Positions 13,108 through 25,684 of a stretch of 64,000 nt of DNA are shown piece after piece (position 1 is the first letter of the stretch; each line of letters starts with the position of its first letter). Source of the DNA: Tetmemena sp. SeJ-2015 (Eukaryota > Ciliophora > Spirotrichea > Sporadotrichida > Oxytrichidae); contig JAJKFJ010021372.1 of the NCBI GenBank assembly GCA_027382625.1, positions 24,731 to 88,730 on the forward strand, read 5' to 3'. The notes under the pieces were generated by a model. The model was not told the DNA's origin, made no database searches, and saw only the letters and a program-made list of their open reading frames with translations. A program made the translations under genes and the position numbers.

Positions 13108-14583
13108 ATGAACAAGGGTAGTCCTCATATTGGAATCTTAACTCAGCCAGCAAACTGCCACAATTTTGATAATAATATTTAATAAAGAGAGGAGTGGCTA
13201 GGATTATATCCTTCAGTAGAACTTTGAGTTCATTTCCAAGGGAGGAGCTAAACCCTTCCCCATTCCGTTTTTAATCGATGAATAAGCATTACTAACGCTC
13301 ATTCTACCGTAACTATAAGGAGTTCTCTTCACTGGAGGCGGGCTTTCCCTGATTAACCCAGAGACTGGAGAACAGCACTCTTACTACTAGACAGAATAAA
13401 AATGCTAAATTATTTTATTTCAGCCAAGAGGATATTCGATTATGCTAGGCGGTTGAAAGATGAACAAGGAATAGACTTCCTGATTATTGGGGTCATGCCA
13501 AGGCTACTAATGTCTAACGATGCTTGCCACCAATGATTAATATTGCCTCCAGGAAATTAGAATCATAGACGAAAATCGAAAGATCACTTGGAAAGTTTTA
13601 CAAAATATTATATCGATATTTATAAGTTCCGCTAGAAGAGAGCAGAATTTTTCAAAGTCTTGATTAGAATTTAGGACAGAAATTTTCTTAAGAGGAGGTA
13701 GCGTTTCACTTTCATAACTTTGGGATATCACTCGAAAGATTCCAGCAACTCTTTTTTCTTATTTTAACCTGATCTGAGCAGCTTCTTCAAAATTACCTAA
13801 ACTGATACCTATAAATTGGATGGACAGTCTGAGTTCGTAGTTTAAAATATATTAAACCTTTATATGGAATTGGTATTGAAGCTCACAATTATGAATTCTA
13901 CGGAGTGCTTTACCACCCAGAATACCAAATGATGTAATTCAGCTAACCTTTCAAGAACAATAAAACTGAAACTACTGAACGAATAGCCAGCTACTTCTAT
14001 TTAATTTCAGTTTATTATTCTCTGATTTCATTTTCAGGAAGGCCATTGCCATTAAGGAGCAAATGTGTCGATTTTGTCCATTCAACTAAATCTAGAATCT
14101 ATTTGACTATTCTTAGGTTAAAGAATGCGATGTCTTCTCTGACTAATACAATGAGCGATAGTGCTAAAAGAAGATAGAAACTTTTAAATACAATATGGGC
14201 TGTGATAAGTTTGCTGACGCAATCGCTCTCTCCATTCCTAGCTGTCTAGATAATTATCAAAGCTTTTTAAATATTATTTTTTTCTATTTAAATATAGGAG
14301 TTATAATATTTATCAAAGACTCAGCTTTGAAAAGAGCTTTCTTTTTAAGACAAAAAGTAGAAATTAGTTAGAATTCGTTGACTCTGATGAAGATTTTTTC
14401 AAAAATTCGATTAAGACTCACGAGGAAACTTAGACGACACTGTTGTAGAAATAAAGTTGTTCGTATTCAACCAATACAAGCAGCAGCCAAGAGTCATTCA
14501 CTCTCTCTGATATTTCGCAGCTGTTTGATTCTCAAGAAGAGCCTCTATATAACAGATAAACATTTAAGATTAATTAATGTTGA
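13108..14583 (+). CDS. Gamma-glutamyl hydrolase paralogue 2, with a lesion at the active site
   Basis: Same family as the neighbours. From the ATG at 13108: GSPHIGILTQPANCHNF, LQGVLFTGGGLSLINPETG, the nucleophile region CQGYQCLTMLATND, VAFHFHNFGIS, and YGVLYHPEYQMM. IESs lie near 13160 (pointer TAATAA, 10 bp), at 13392-13420, 13593-13623, 13747-13765, and near 13845 (pointer TT). One extra A at 13495, directly before the catalytic Cys codon (GTC-A-TGC), shifts the frame and matches no pointer pattern; it is a true lesion or a sequencing error. A C-terminal extension (KYNMGCDKFADAIALSI) and an acidic/Ser-rich tail (LEFVDSDEDFFKNS) follow to TGA at 14581-14583. No obvious signal peptide. Confidence 0.7.
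13392..13420 (+). other. IES, 29 bp, pointer CAG
   Basis: CAG at 13392-13394 and 13421-13423. Excision joins SYYQT to AKRIFDYARR, at the same protein position as the 31-bp IES of paralogue 1 but with an unrelated pointer and length. Confidence 0.75.
13593..13623 (+). other. IES, 31 bp, pointer AAGTT
   Basis: AAGTT at 13593-13597 and 13624-13628. Excision gives ITWKVPLEESRIFQSL. It sits almost exactly where paralogue 1 has a GT..AG intron. Confidence 0.7.
13747..13765 (+). other. IES, 19 bp, pointer AAC
   Basis: AAC at 13747-13749 and 13766-13768; excision joins SLERFQQ to PDLSSFFKI. Paralogue 1 has a similar interruption at the matching place. Confidence 0.75.
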
Positions 14584-15782
14584 AATATTATGAATCCATT
14601 TTATGGAGATAGTATTTTAGATTTTATTTTTGCACACCTGAAAGAATTTTTTATTAAAAATTACTCAACTCGCATCTAGAATTTTGATCAAGTTGGCATT
14701 ATGTTCTATTTCTTTGTACAGTATTTTGATGTATTTTTATTTTAAGGAACTAACCAAGTGAGATACTGATTTAATCCTTCTTTTAAATTATTTATTATAT
14801 CTGAATAAAATAAATTTTGCCTATAATGATTACTCAAGCGAAGTTTAATAGAAATACTTTTCTTTAATGATCAGTTTGTAATTGTGCCAGTTTGTTAATA
14901 AACAGAAATAATAGAAATAATAAAGTTAACCTTTAACTTAATCTAGGTTTTTATTATAACAATTCTTCATTTCTTAAAATTAGAATAGGCAGACATATGT
15001 TTTAGAGAAGATAATTTGGAAGTCGTTTGAATTTTTTTATTTTAGGGTGGTATAATTGTTTATAAGTAATGTATAAATTTAATTAAATATTTATTTAGAT
15101 TTGTTGAGGACGACAAATGATAAGGCTATGTGTCATGAGACTATATTGTTCACTCTCTTATTAGCTTGAAACTAAATTATCTTAGTGATGGAATTGTTTG
15201 TTTTCCTGTGACTTTTCTCTCTTAGATTAATAAATATTTATATTAGTCTTATAGTTTAAAACATAAAACATATTCTATAAAATAATTAGCACGAATATGA
15301 TAGATTTATTTATTACAGGAGTATTAGCAATTACTAAAAGTATTTTTTATATCAAATTCTTTGCAAAAATGTGTTCAAATGTGATAATTTGTTTTAAATA
15401 TATCAATCTCCCTTGATATGTTTATAAAACTAAAACTTAATCTTTTTTTTTAATTTAAGATATGAAAAAAAAATTAAATTATAATAGTCAAAGGAAGCTA
15501 ATTTATTATTCTTGCCTTTTCAACTTTTTAAAATTATTGAATTTTAAAATATTGGTTCCAAAAACTTATGAATTATCATTAATTTAGGTTTGAGATAACG
15601 AATATAAAGAGTCAGAAAGAATTCATAATTATCTAAAGAAGAGGTTCTTGTTATGAGATTATTTGCTTTCTTTTTTAAGAGTTTGGTCAAATGTTGTTTT
15701 AATTAAAGCAGAGAAGTGAAGTTTAATAAGATTAAATAAAAATTAACTCTAATTGAATTCCTATTACAAACCTTTATAGCTC
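14584..15782. other. AT-rich spacer between hydrolase paralogues 2 and 3
   Basis: About 1.2 kb with no convincing coding frame, RNA gene or repeat that I can see. Confidence 0.5.
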
Positions 15783-17436
15783 ATGGAAAAAATAATTTTT
15801 TTTATGTTTTTAGAAACCAGCCAAAGACAATTGCTGATCGGAGTGGTATGCCTGCCAGCAGCCGCCTCCCATCTAATTAAGCTTTCTTGTCATCAGTACA
15901 TACTGGACATCAACAGATAGTTCATGGAGGAGAGTGGAGCCAAGGTAGTGGCCATAGACTACGACGCCAAGGAAGAAGATTTACTCAAACTACTCCCCCA
16001 TCTTAATGGAGTGCTTCTCACTCTAATTACTATAAATATAATGAGTGTATTTTTCACTGGTGGCAACATTGAGAATCTAGTCCATCCAGAGACAATCAGT
16101 AATAAAAAATTATTTTAATGAAAAATGGATTATTATTTTGTGAAAGGAACAGCACCCTTACTACAAGACAGTCAGAACAATCAACCAAACATTTTATTAT
16201 TATTTGATGCTGATTTTGTATGATTGAATAGTAAACTACTCTATGGGTCTGAAGGACGAGAAGGGAGAGGACTTCCCCATCCTTGGAGTGTGCTAAGGTT
16301 TCCAGATACTAACTATGGTAGTGGCAGGGGATGAATACACACTTGAGAATATTCTCGTAAGGGGAGAGAATAGGAAGAAAGTATAGTAACAAATTAATCA
16401 ATTTAAGTTTTGAGAAAAATTTCGAGTTCATATATTATTTTTTCATAATACAAAATATAAATTTGATTAATTTTATTTTCAAGCATTTTTAAAGTGTGGA
16501 CGGTGGAGAATCTCCAATTTTAAAATCTAGAACTTATTATCATAATTATTCAGTAATAATTAAAATTATCACTTGTATCAAATATATTTTTGTTAAAAAT
16601 AAATTAAGTAATTTTCTAATGGAGAAGAAAAATAATTTATGACTATCTAAAATAAAAGTAATGAATCCTACCAAAGATTCAGTATTGTTTAGCAAATTTG
16701 AGGATGACCTGATTGAAGGATTCACAAAGGAGCCTTTCTGCGTGCACTTCCATCAGTGGGCCATATCCACACCCAAGTTTAACTCCTACTCAGGTTTAGC
16801 CAGAGAATTCAAGATCCTCCAGACAGACACTCACAATGACGTGGAATTCGTTTATATATTGTTATTAGTTTGCGCTTACGAGGGTGTGAAGTATCCATTC
16901 TACGCAGTATTGTATCACCCTGAGTATTAGACTCTGCCCTCAACTCCTATGTTTAAGTTCAACACATGCGATGAAACTCTTAGAATCTACAAGCATATCT
17001 CCTATAGTTAAATTCATCATTTAATTTACAAATTGATAAACCATTATTAGATTAATAGTTAGTCTCAGATATTGCACAGAGAAATCAAAACGCATTGCCT
17101 GACGGAGTTTGCGCTATCAAGCATATCCCTAACCTCAGAGATGTGGAGGACAAATATTAAAAGCTCAAAATTAATTTATACATCTCAAATTAATAATTGT
17201 TCTAAAGTTATACTGAAATGCTTTTTAAATAAAATTCTAAAATTTTATTTAAAAATCCAAAAAATTTTGTATCTCTCATTAGATTTATGAAGTTGAAAAG
17301 ATTATAATGAATCCTTTAATAAAAAGTTCAATTGAAAGTCCACAAATTCAAGGAAGAAGACGAGTATGGAATGCCTCTGCTAGAAATAGACACAGAAATT
17401 ATCAGCAAGCTCTACCTTCCAATCATCTAGAAGTGA
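15783..17436 (+). CDS. Gamma-glutamyl hydrolase paralogue 3
   Basis: The ATG at 15783 gives a hydrophobic N terminus (MEKIIFFMFLETSQRQ) leading straight into LLIGVVCLPAA. The core follows: HLNGVLLTGGNIENLVHPE after IES removal, ILGVCQGFQILTMVVAGDE with catalytic Cys, FCVHFHQWAIS, and YPFYAVLYHPEYQ with catalytic His. IESs: 16018-16053, 16850-16867, one near 16100-16150, and a long one of roughly 250 bp between about 16400 and 16660. One in-frame TGA at about 16227 (...LYD-TGA-IVNYSM) is not explained by a pointer pair I can find. The C terminus ends YLPIIQK with TGA at 17434-17436, and lacks the Ser-rich tail of paralogues 1 and 2. Confidence 0.7.
16018..16053 (+). other. In-frame IES, 36 bp, pointer TCACT
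   Basis: TCACT at 16018-16022 and 16054-16058. Excision restores NGVLLTGGNIENLV, the Gly-Gly loop seen in both paralogues. Confidence 0.8.
16850..16867 (+). other. In-frame IES, 18 bp, pointer GTTT
   Basis: GTTT at 16850-16853 and 16868-16871. Excision gives DVEFVCAYEGVKYPFYAV; without it six extra hydrophobic residues interrupt a conserved strand. Confidence 0.8.
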
Positions 17437-17950
17437 ACAGACAATAAGTTTCGACCTCGATAAACAGCATAACCAGTCTGAACACGTAATTTAAATTAGG
17501 ACATTCAAAGTTTTCAATTTCTTTAGACCTTTTAAATCTTACACCACACATCAAAATAATTTTAGTGAGTCAAATTAGTTCAATTTTCAAATTAAGTTTT
17601 ATCGATTTCTCTAAGCATTTTCATAAACAAGGATCCCTTAATGCCTTGGTAAATATCACTGTGTCTCTTTAACCCAGTCCCATTTTAATTGCTTATACCG
17701 TTTTTATTAGGGTAAGGTATATCATCAGGTTATAAACCACTCTTGTCTGAAGTTTTTGACTATGGGGAATTTTTTCTTTCATTAGTGTTGTTTAGATTTT
17801 AATATGTGTTTATTCTTTGAAAAGTGGACTTTTGATTTTCATAATGGTTATTGGATGATGGGAAAATTGAATCTGTTGATGCATTTTATTTTTCAAAAGC
17901 CGCTTAGTTTTTAAAGAATTCTTCAACAGACTATATATAAAATACAAAAT
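17437..17950. other. Spacer between convergent genes
   Basis: No recognisable family. A long TGA-free minus-strand reading continues here from the membrane-protein gene at 18.5 kb, so its 3' end may lie inside this stretch. Confidence 0.35.
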
Positions 17951-20622
17951 AATTCTTATTATGAAAGTTTATAAAGACTAATTGATATTGCCATCTTATT
18001 TTGGAGTTTGTTCGATTTCCAATTCTTTTTCAAACTTGGGATTGGTCTGTAAATTGAGCTTTGGGTATAAATTTTTGATAATTCTTTTGTCTACTTTACT
18101 CCCCTGCTATGATTTAGTAATCAGAGTGAATAGGTATAAAATATTCTAAATCAATTTCACAAGATATAGTTTTAGCTTGTTGCTGAACTCTTTCTCTAAA
18201 ATAAAATTATAGATAAGAGTTTATTTTCTCGTCTCTGCGTGAATAGTGATGTTTGGCAGGTTTCTAATACTCATTTAAGATGTTTTATTTCGTGAAGGGA
18301 AGAACGAATTGCTAGTACTTTGAAAATAGAATCTGATTATACAAAATGAAATGAGAGAATTTTTATTTGTAGATTAGCAATTGACTGGTTTCGAAGCGAC
18401 TTGATGAGTGTAGTAATTTCAAATTCTCCTCTGAGAGTTTTGACTCCCTTTCTGTAGAGTTGATAGTCATGAGAACTATGCTTTTGAATTCTTAAAATTC
18501 CTCTTTTGAAAATGTTGCAGCAAAATTTGTTTTGAGTTACCATTGAAAATGAGGCTCTGAAAGGTTCCATTTTTGTTATATAAGAACTAACTGTAGATAG
18601 AAGCTCATTTTTTAAGTTATTTTGAGTATGCTCTGTAGATACGCTATAATCTTATTTTTAGGGGTGTGTCTATAAAATAGCAGAATACAAGCTGCGGCAT
18701 AATTTATTTTACATGTCGTTTATTCTTAGAAAATTACATTTTCATACAAAAAAATAATCTTTGATAATTATTCATTTAAGATAATAAAACCAATTTTTGG
18801 AATATCTCTTAAAATAGCTTCAAACTATGTTTTATCTCACTTAATTTAATGGGCCCCAAAATTTGATGGATGATTCTTAAGAATTATAAACTTAAATTTA
18901 ATTCATTAGACAAGGTTTAGTCAAATCAACTTTAAGTTGCTTCAACTTGCTGTGTGTTATTTTGATTGCTCTTTCTTCCTATTTCTGTGAAATCAGCTGG
19001 AGATATCTAAGCTTTTTATTCCTATTTATTTACTTAATTATGGCTTTTTTAGTATAGAAAAGTTCTCTTTAGAAGCTCTATTTATTACTAAATTCACTAA
19101 TATATAAATGAGATTTCAAATAGAATTTAAAAACTCTTTTCTACATGAAAATTGAATAAAAATAAGAAATGATAAATCAAATAATCAAAGATATATTTTA
19201 ATATTTTATGATAACAATAGAAGAGAATCTCCTGAAATTAAGCGAGTAGAATAGCAAAGCAAGTATAAACGATACCCATAATACCTCCAGTGTTAGACAG
19301 AGCGTTCATCAAAGTAGGAGTTTGCCTAGTCACCATATTTACTTTATCATCCAATACTAAGTTAACGGACAATAAAGGGTTTAATTAAGACTGCATAGTC
19401 ATTTGAGTGTAATCTGGCACGACATTAAAGTATGTTAGGTTCTAATTAAACTTCGTCCAACTTATTAATTTCAGTTTCACTTAAATTTTGAGTTTACCAA
19501 TAGAACTTTCAATCCAAGAGTCTTAGAGTATGGCAAAACTTGGGCTAAGTTTGAGTCTGAAGATCTAACTTATGTCTTGGAGAATTTTATAGTTGTAAAG
19601 CTTGATAGAATTCTTAATTGAGATGCCCAATCTGATCATCGAAATTACGTCAGGAGATATTCTACTTATTTTAAATTATTTAAATAATTTTAATACACTG
19701 AGCTTGCAGATTAAAATAAGATTAGCTTTTGACTATCTCTAGTCTTGCACACCTTATTATCCAGGGTACTTTCGCTGCAAGAAACTGTCACTGCAATAGT
19801 CAACCACCACCCTCAAGAAGTGAATAAACTCAATTTATACAATCAAATATGCAATAATTAGTTTAGACTTATATATTGCCCATTGAATGAACCATCAAGA
19901 GGGTAAAACAATAAAAAATATTAATTTTATAAAATTAAGATTTACCTACCAAGCACGTAATTCTTTTTATGAGTATTATTCTAGAATTATACTAATACAA
20001 AACTTATTAATTTTATTTAAGCTTTAATTTCATTTGCGATATTTGGCTATAACTGTAACCAGATTTGAGGCATTTGAACTATTCTGGAATATAATTAAAA
20101 AATATCAAGATCTTCGATCATTTGGGTCTCGCCAAGGAATCTGTCGCTGGAGCAAATTTCATTATCCACGTCTTTCACAGTCACCTTTGGTATTGAAGGT
20201 TAGAAATCTACAATAAAAAATTAATTATTTTTTGTAATCTATTGACTGAGACTTGAAGCCGATATTAAGATACGTCTCCACAGCCTCAAAGTCCTCGATT
20301 AAACAAAAATTTTCCTTTAATTTATTTGAAGGAAGAAAATTTAGACCTACAATAAAATTATCTTAAAAAGGATGATTTTACTATCGTAGGCTAATTCTTT
20401 GAATTGATATGTTAGTAACTGTTTGTAACACGTACACTATTTGCAAAAGGAAGTAACAAACATAAATATTTCTATACACTAAATATAATTCATGATATTT
20501 GACAGCGTGAGCAATAAAAGCGTAATCAATATTCCTCCTATTAGAGTTTTGAAACCTCCTTTTTGTGTAGGAGAGTTATCATTCAATTACTTGTTAATTT
20601 CAAAAATGGCAAAGTTTTTCAT
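17950..20622 (-). CDS. Two-pass membrane protein of a ciliate-expanded family, degraded copy F
   Basis: Start MKNFAIFE at 20622, then FKTLIGGI, the conserved run before the first membrane helix. The second helix lies near 19210-19350, reading VNLVLDDKVNMVTRQTPT then NALSNTGGIMGIVYT. A cytosolic segment at 18570-18340 reads QLYRKGVKTLRGEFEITTLI, followed by KVDKRIIKNLYPKL at about 18090. The same order occurs in copy H. The N-terminal third (19486-20878) is a decayed near-copy of the unit at 20900-22343, with many 1-3 base losses, and the FGHPI motif before helix 1 is lost. I judge it a likely pseudogene or poorly sequenced copy. Function of the family is unknown to me. Confidence 0.5.
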
Positions 20623-20878
20623 TCTGTGTTATTAATATTCTTATTTCTATATTCCTAGAAATTATTACTTATTTTTAAGAAGTATTCTTATAATGAATAA
20701 ATTAACTTTGAATATATAGTAATTAATCTATTAAATATCAGCTTTATTTGATTTCATTTAGCTCCAAATGAATTGGCTTTTGACTTGCCTTAAATTATCA
20801 CTGAAAGTAATTGTATCTCTTAGGACTAATCCCTTCTCATATATAATTATTATTCTCTAATTTTAAACATGTCTAAAA
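19486..20878. repeat. Tandem segmental duplication, unit A
   Basis: Matches unit B (20900-22343) along its whole length, from a shared TTTTGAGTTTACCAATA at one end to CTCTAATTTTAAA..TGTCTAAAAT at the other. Unit A is shorter and carries many small deletions relative to B. Confidence 0.75.
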
Positions 20879-20899
20879 TTTTACGGAGAAAGCCCCTCC

Positions 20900-22063
20900 T
20901 TTTGAGTTTACCAATATGAACTTCTCAACCAAGAGTCTTAGAGATTGCAAACTTGGGCTAAGTTTGAGTCTGAAAATCTAGCTTATGTCTTATAGTATTT
21001 TATAGTTGTAAAGCTTGATAGAATTCTTAATTGGGGATACCTCGAACTCTGAATCATCAAAGTATTACGTCAGGAGGTATATGTCTACTTATGTTTAAAT
21101 TATCTAAGTAATTTTAATACACTTGAGCCTGCAGGATTAAAATAAGATAAGTTTATTTATCTCATCTCTAGTCTTGCAAACCTTATTAGTCCCAGGGTAC
21201 TTTCGCTGCAAGAAGCTGTCACTGCAATAGTCGACCACCACTCTCAAGAAATGAATAAACTCATTTTATACAATCATATTTGGAAATAATTAGTTTAGAC
21301 TTATATATTGCCCATTGAATGAACCATCAAGAGGGTAATGCAAAATTATAATCTCTTAATTATTTCTGATCTTAATATAGAATTTTACAATACTTATAAA
21401 TGTCATTAAATTATAGATATTTAGCTATAACTGTAACCAGATTTGAGGCATTTGAACTATCCTGGAATATAAATTAAAAATATCAAGATCTTCGATCATT
21501 TGGGTCTCGCCAAGGAATCTGTCGTTAGAACAAATTTCATCATCCACGTCTTTCACAGTCACTTTTGGTATTGACGGTTAGAAATCTACATTAAAATATT
21601 ACTTGTTTATTTGTAATCTATCGACTGAGACTTGAAGCCGATATTTAAATACGTCTCCACATCTTCAAAGTCCTCGATTAAAAAATGATTTTCAATATTA
21701 ATTTATTTCGAAGGAAGAAAAGTTTGAGACTCTGACTGCGATATCAAAATTATCTTAAGAAAGGATGATTTGCTAACTATCGTAGGCTAAGTTCTTTTGC
21801 ACAGTTGAGTATGTTAGTTACACTCCGTCTTTTGTGAACACGTAAACTATTTGCAAGAGGAAGTAAAAGCAAAACATAAATATTTCTATTCACTATATAA
21901 TCATGATAGTTTAGACAGCGATAAGCAAAAAAGCCGTAATCGAAAATATTCCTCCAATTAGAGTTTTGAAAGTGCATTCCTTTTTGTGTAGGAGGGTTAT
22001 TGGATGTCCGAATTAGTCTTGCTTAATAATTTTCCTCAAAAATCTGCGCATAAGGTTTTTCAT
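20900..22063 (-). CDS. Membrane protein of the same family, truncated copy G
   Basis: The ATG at 22063 gives MKNLMRRFLRKIIKQDQFGH, then PITLLHKKECTFKTLIGG and the first hydrophobic helix (IFSITAFLLIAV). The family's Phe-Gly-(His/Tyr)-Pro-Ile motif before helix 1 is intact. Downstream, the middle (extracellular or luminal) region is present up to about 20900, where unit B ends and unit A of the duplication begins, so helix 2 and the cytosolic part are missing. An in-frame TGA follows helix 1 unless an IES lies there. Partial gene created by the tandem duplication. Confidence 0.55.
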
Positions 22064-22343
22064 TCTGTGTTATTAATATTCTTATTTTCTATATTCCTAG
22101 AAATTACTTACTTTATTTTTAAGAAGTATCTCTTATAATGAATAAATTAACTTGGAAAATTATATAGTAATAAATCATAATATAAATATCAGCTTTACTT
22201 TTCTATTTCATTTAGCATCCGTAAAATGAATTGGCTTTTGACTTGCCTTTAAATGTAGCTCTCACTTGAGGCCAAGTAATTGTAGTCGTCTTAGGACTAA
22301 TCCTCTTCTCTATTATATAATTATTATTACTCTAATTTTAAAA
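20900..22343. repeat. Tandem segmental duplication, unit B
   Basis: The better preserved of the two head-to-tail units, carrying the 5' part of gene copy G and about 280 bp upstream of it. Confidence 0.75.
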
Positions 22344-22720
22344 ATGTCTAAAATTAATTTCGTGATAGGATATTTTTGAGAATTAGGATACTTAATGTGT
22401 GCTTCTGAAAGCTAAAAGCTGCTATAGGCCATTTGACTCTAGCCGATCGAGACTATTGGTTGACCTCTTGTGTTTGCTGCTAGTCTCCTGAATCTGCTGT
22501 TCATAAAATCATAGCTGTCTTATTAGGCTTGCTAGTTGTCATTTTATTATTTCCGATCCGATTACTCTTGGACCATTTAAAAGTAACGATTTATATTTCT
22601 CTGCTATTCATCGTTTAAAATTGAATTTCCTAATCAAAGTTTCTTTGCTAAGTATTTCTAAATCCAATACCAAAAAAATGTAATTTTATTTTATTTCTGT
22701 CTTCTGATGATTATCTTACT
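22344..22720. other. Spacer downstream of copy H
   Basis: No gene recognised. The exact 3' end of copy H was not found and may fall here. Confidence 0.4.
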
Positions 22721-25459
22721 GATTATTTTTAACTAGAGTTTAAGAGCTCATTTTAAAATAATATTCATGATTGCTAGACTTCAAATCCTACTTTATCATA
22801 TTTCTGGTAGAATTTAAAATAAGCAATCTAAATAAATTTTTGGCATCTGTTGTATGCTAACTTGGTGCAAAAGCTTAGAAAGACATGTCGATCTGCTTGT
22901 TTAATCTGTGATTTAGTAAATTATAAGAACTCAAGTGACTGCTTTATAATAATAAACTTGAATTTTATGCTTCTTCTTTAATTCTAGGGTTAAAGAGTCA
23001 AGTTGAATGAGCTCTTATCTTCAAATTGTTTTAAGTTTTCAGTATCTTGCTTCATAGTATTTATGTTTTGATTTACTATAATTAAAAATTATTTACTTTA
23101 TTGATCTAGGACAGATATATTTGTTCTTTCAGTTTAATCAGCCAAAATAGTTTTATCTTGCGAAGTGAGTCCACTCTATTCTTCTAAATTAGTTTATCTG
23201 TTCTTCTTTATTAAGTTTTTATTATTCTCTTGTCCACTTTAGCATTGTTTTCATTGTTTATTAGATTAAAGAGATACAATTTAAGTTGAGACTAGAATCC
23301 AACTTTAAAAAATAAAGAAGAAATTCTCTTCGTGTTTATTCTTAAGATTAGTTTTTAAGCGCTTGATTTATGAAGTCTCCGAGATTATATTGGCTTTTGT
23401 ATATGGGAGTAGGAACTGCTGGTATCTCGCGAATAAGATCTAATTAGAAATGTTACTACTTTAAATATATATTTATTTTAATTAGCAATGGTTTAGAATC
23501 TCAAAGATTTGACCAGATTAGTTATCTCAAATTCTTTCTTCAGACTTCTAACTCCTTGCTTGAAAAGCTAAAACTAATGGGCGCTCTTAATTTTTAATTT
23601 TCAGCTTTTGCATTTCAATTTCGTGCAGCAGATAAGATTTATGTACACTTCAAAGAATCTTATTCGGAATTCTACCATATAAAATATTTTAATGACGTAT
23701 AAGCAGATTACTATGTTTAAAATTTTATTTTAGAATAAAAATTAAGATTAAAGCGCTCTTTAAATTTATATTCGACAATTTATTATCAATATATTTTATA
23801 CCAGGCTAAGAATGAAGTTAGTAAGATGCTTGAGCATAGCATGCTTATAACTTTCAAGCTGAGACTTGTTGTCACTCCAACCCTCATCGATCTAAGAGTT
23901 CTCTAATTTATGTTGATTAGGTACCTCTTCAATTATTTCACTGAGAGTGTTAACTCAATTGGACTAGATAGTGGACACTAGATTTTGATTATGAACATTA
24001 ATAGATTACTCGCTTGTACCCTTTTTGTTATTCAGAGGCTCTATTTTAGCGGGTCTTTGACTTTAGGCTTTACTTGGTTAAGGCTGCAAATAAGTTCGCT
24101 TTAACATCTCTATGAAGAAGAGAAGACAAATTAGAAGATATTAATTATAAAGAGAGTTTCTTAGAAATGAGAAAGAAAGAGTGAGAAGAGAGTGTACACT
24201 AGGCCCATTATTCCACCAGTGCTAGATAAAGCCTCCACTAAAGATGGAGTTTACCTTGTCACTATATTTACTTTGTCATCTAGTACAAGATTCACAGATA
24301 GTAAAGGATTCAGGTATGATTTAAATAAATTAATGATTGTTAGGTCATTTAAGTGTACTCTGGAATAATATTGAAGAAAGACAAGTTCTAGTTAAGCCAA
24401 GATAATAAATTAAGAATTTAAAGAGTGTAATAAACAATTTATCTATAGAGATATCTAGCCACGAGTCTTGGAGAATGGCTTAGTTCTAGTTAAGTTTGAG
24501 TCTGTAGATCTAACTGACCTCTTTGAGTAATTTGTAGTTGAAGTATTTAATAACGTTTTTAATTGGACTATTTGCAAACTCTTAGTCATCGAAGTACTGA
24601 GCAAGTATGTAAACATCTATATATGTATGTATGAATAATTAATCTACTGAAGCCTCTTGAACCATTTAAATAAATAAATTGCGTTAATCTAATCTCATGA
24701 CTTGCACTTCTTAGTAGTATTTGGGTATTTCTTTTGCAATTAATTGTCACTGCAATAGTCAACCACTACTTTCATGAAGTTTATAAACCTTAAAATGTAA
24801 AATGAATTAAACTAATTCATTATATTTAATTTATGCTCTCCATTAAACGAACCATCGAGAGTAAGAGAGAAGCCCTCTTTTATACACTTGAACGAATCTG
24901 GGATATTAAAAATGACTTATTATTTTATATTCAAGTCCTCAATCATCTTGGTTTCTGCTTTGAATCTGGTGGAGGAGCAGATGACCTCAGGCTGATCAGT
25001 AACTGTGATCTGAGGAATCTTGGGTCTGAAATTCACATACTGAGACTTAATCCCTATGTTAAGATATGTTTCAACATCCTCAAACTCTTCTAAATTTAAT
25101 CAAGAATATTTATTTTTGCTATCTTCGAAAGAAGAGAAATTTGTGACAAGAACTGCAATGTCGAAATTTTCCTCAGTCAGCTAGACTTAGAAACTGTCGT
25201 AAGCCAAATTTTTCTGAGCAAAGGAGTACGTCAAGAAATAGCCGCTCTTTGTTATCACGTAGGCTAAATGAAGCAGGAAATAAGCTGAAATTATATTATA
25301 CTAAAATAATTTTTAAATCAGTGCTAGAGCCAAGAGGGAGAAAGTTCCTCCCAATATAGTCTTATAGGTTCTCTGGTCTTTGTGCAGCAGAGATATTGGA
25401 TGGCCAAACTAGTCGTGGGCCTTCACTCGCCTTCCAACTCGCTGAAAAAATTATTTCAT
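22720..25459 (-). CDS. Two-pass membrane protein, most complete copy H
   Basis: The ATG at 25459 gives MKQFFQRVGRRVKAHDQFGH, continuing PISLLHKDQRTYKTILGGTF and a first membrane helix (SLLALAL). The middle region includes PKIPQITVTDQPEVICSS. A second helix near 24190-24290 reads VNLVLDDKVNIVTR then ALSSTGGIMGLVYTLFSLF. The cytosolic part has LSEIIEEVPNQHKLENSQID at about 23990-23870 and LFKQGVRSLKKEFEITNLVK at about 23580-23510. This architecture (motif, helix, large loop, helix, long charged tail with Asn-Leu-Val-Lys-x-Leu-Arg) is, from memory, common among hypothetical proteins of ciliates. The frame changes several times, as expected for IESs. The stop was not located. Function unknown. 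Confidence 0.6.
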
Positions 25460-25684
25460 TTTTTTAAATACCCCGTAGTTGTTTATTTTTGAATAAATAA
25501 ATGTATAGAACAGTTTATTGAAAAAAAGTGAATTAGAAATATAGATTCAGTTGATAGGTTTTAATTAAAATGAAGCGCCAAATGATTACAGCAATATAAA
25601 GAATTTCATGTATAGTGATGTTCACTACTCTGCTTGTTAAGAACATAGTCGCATGATCTACCTAACAGTTACAACTATACAACT

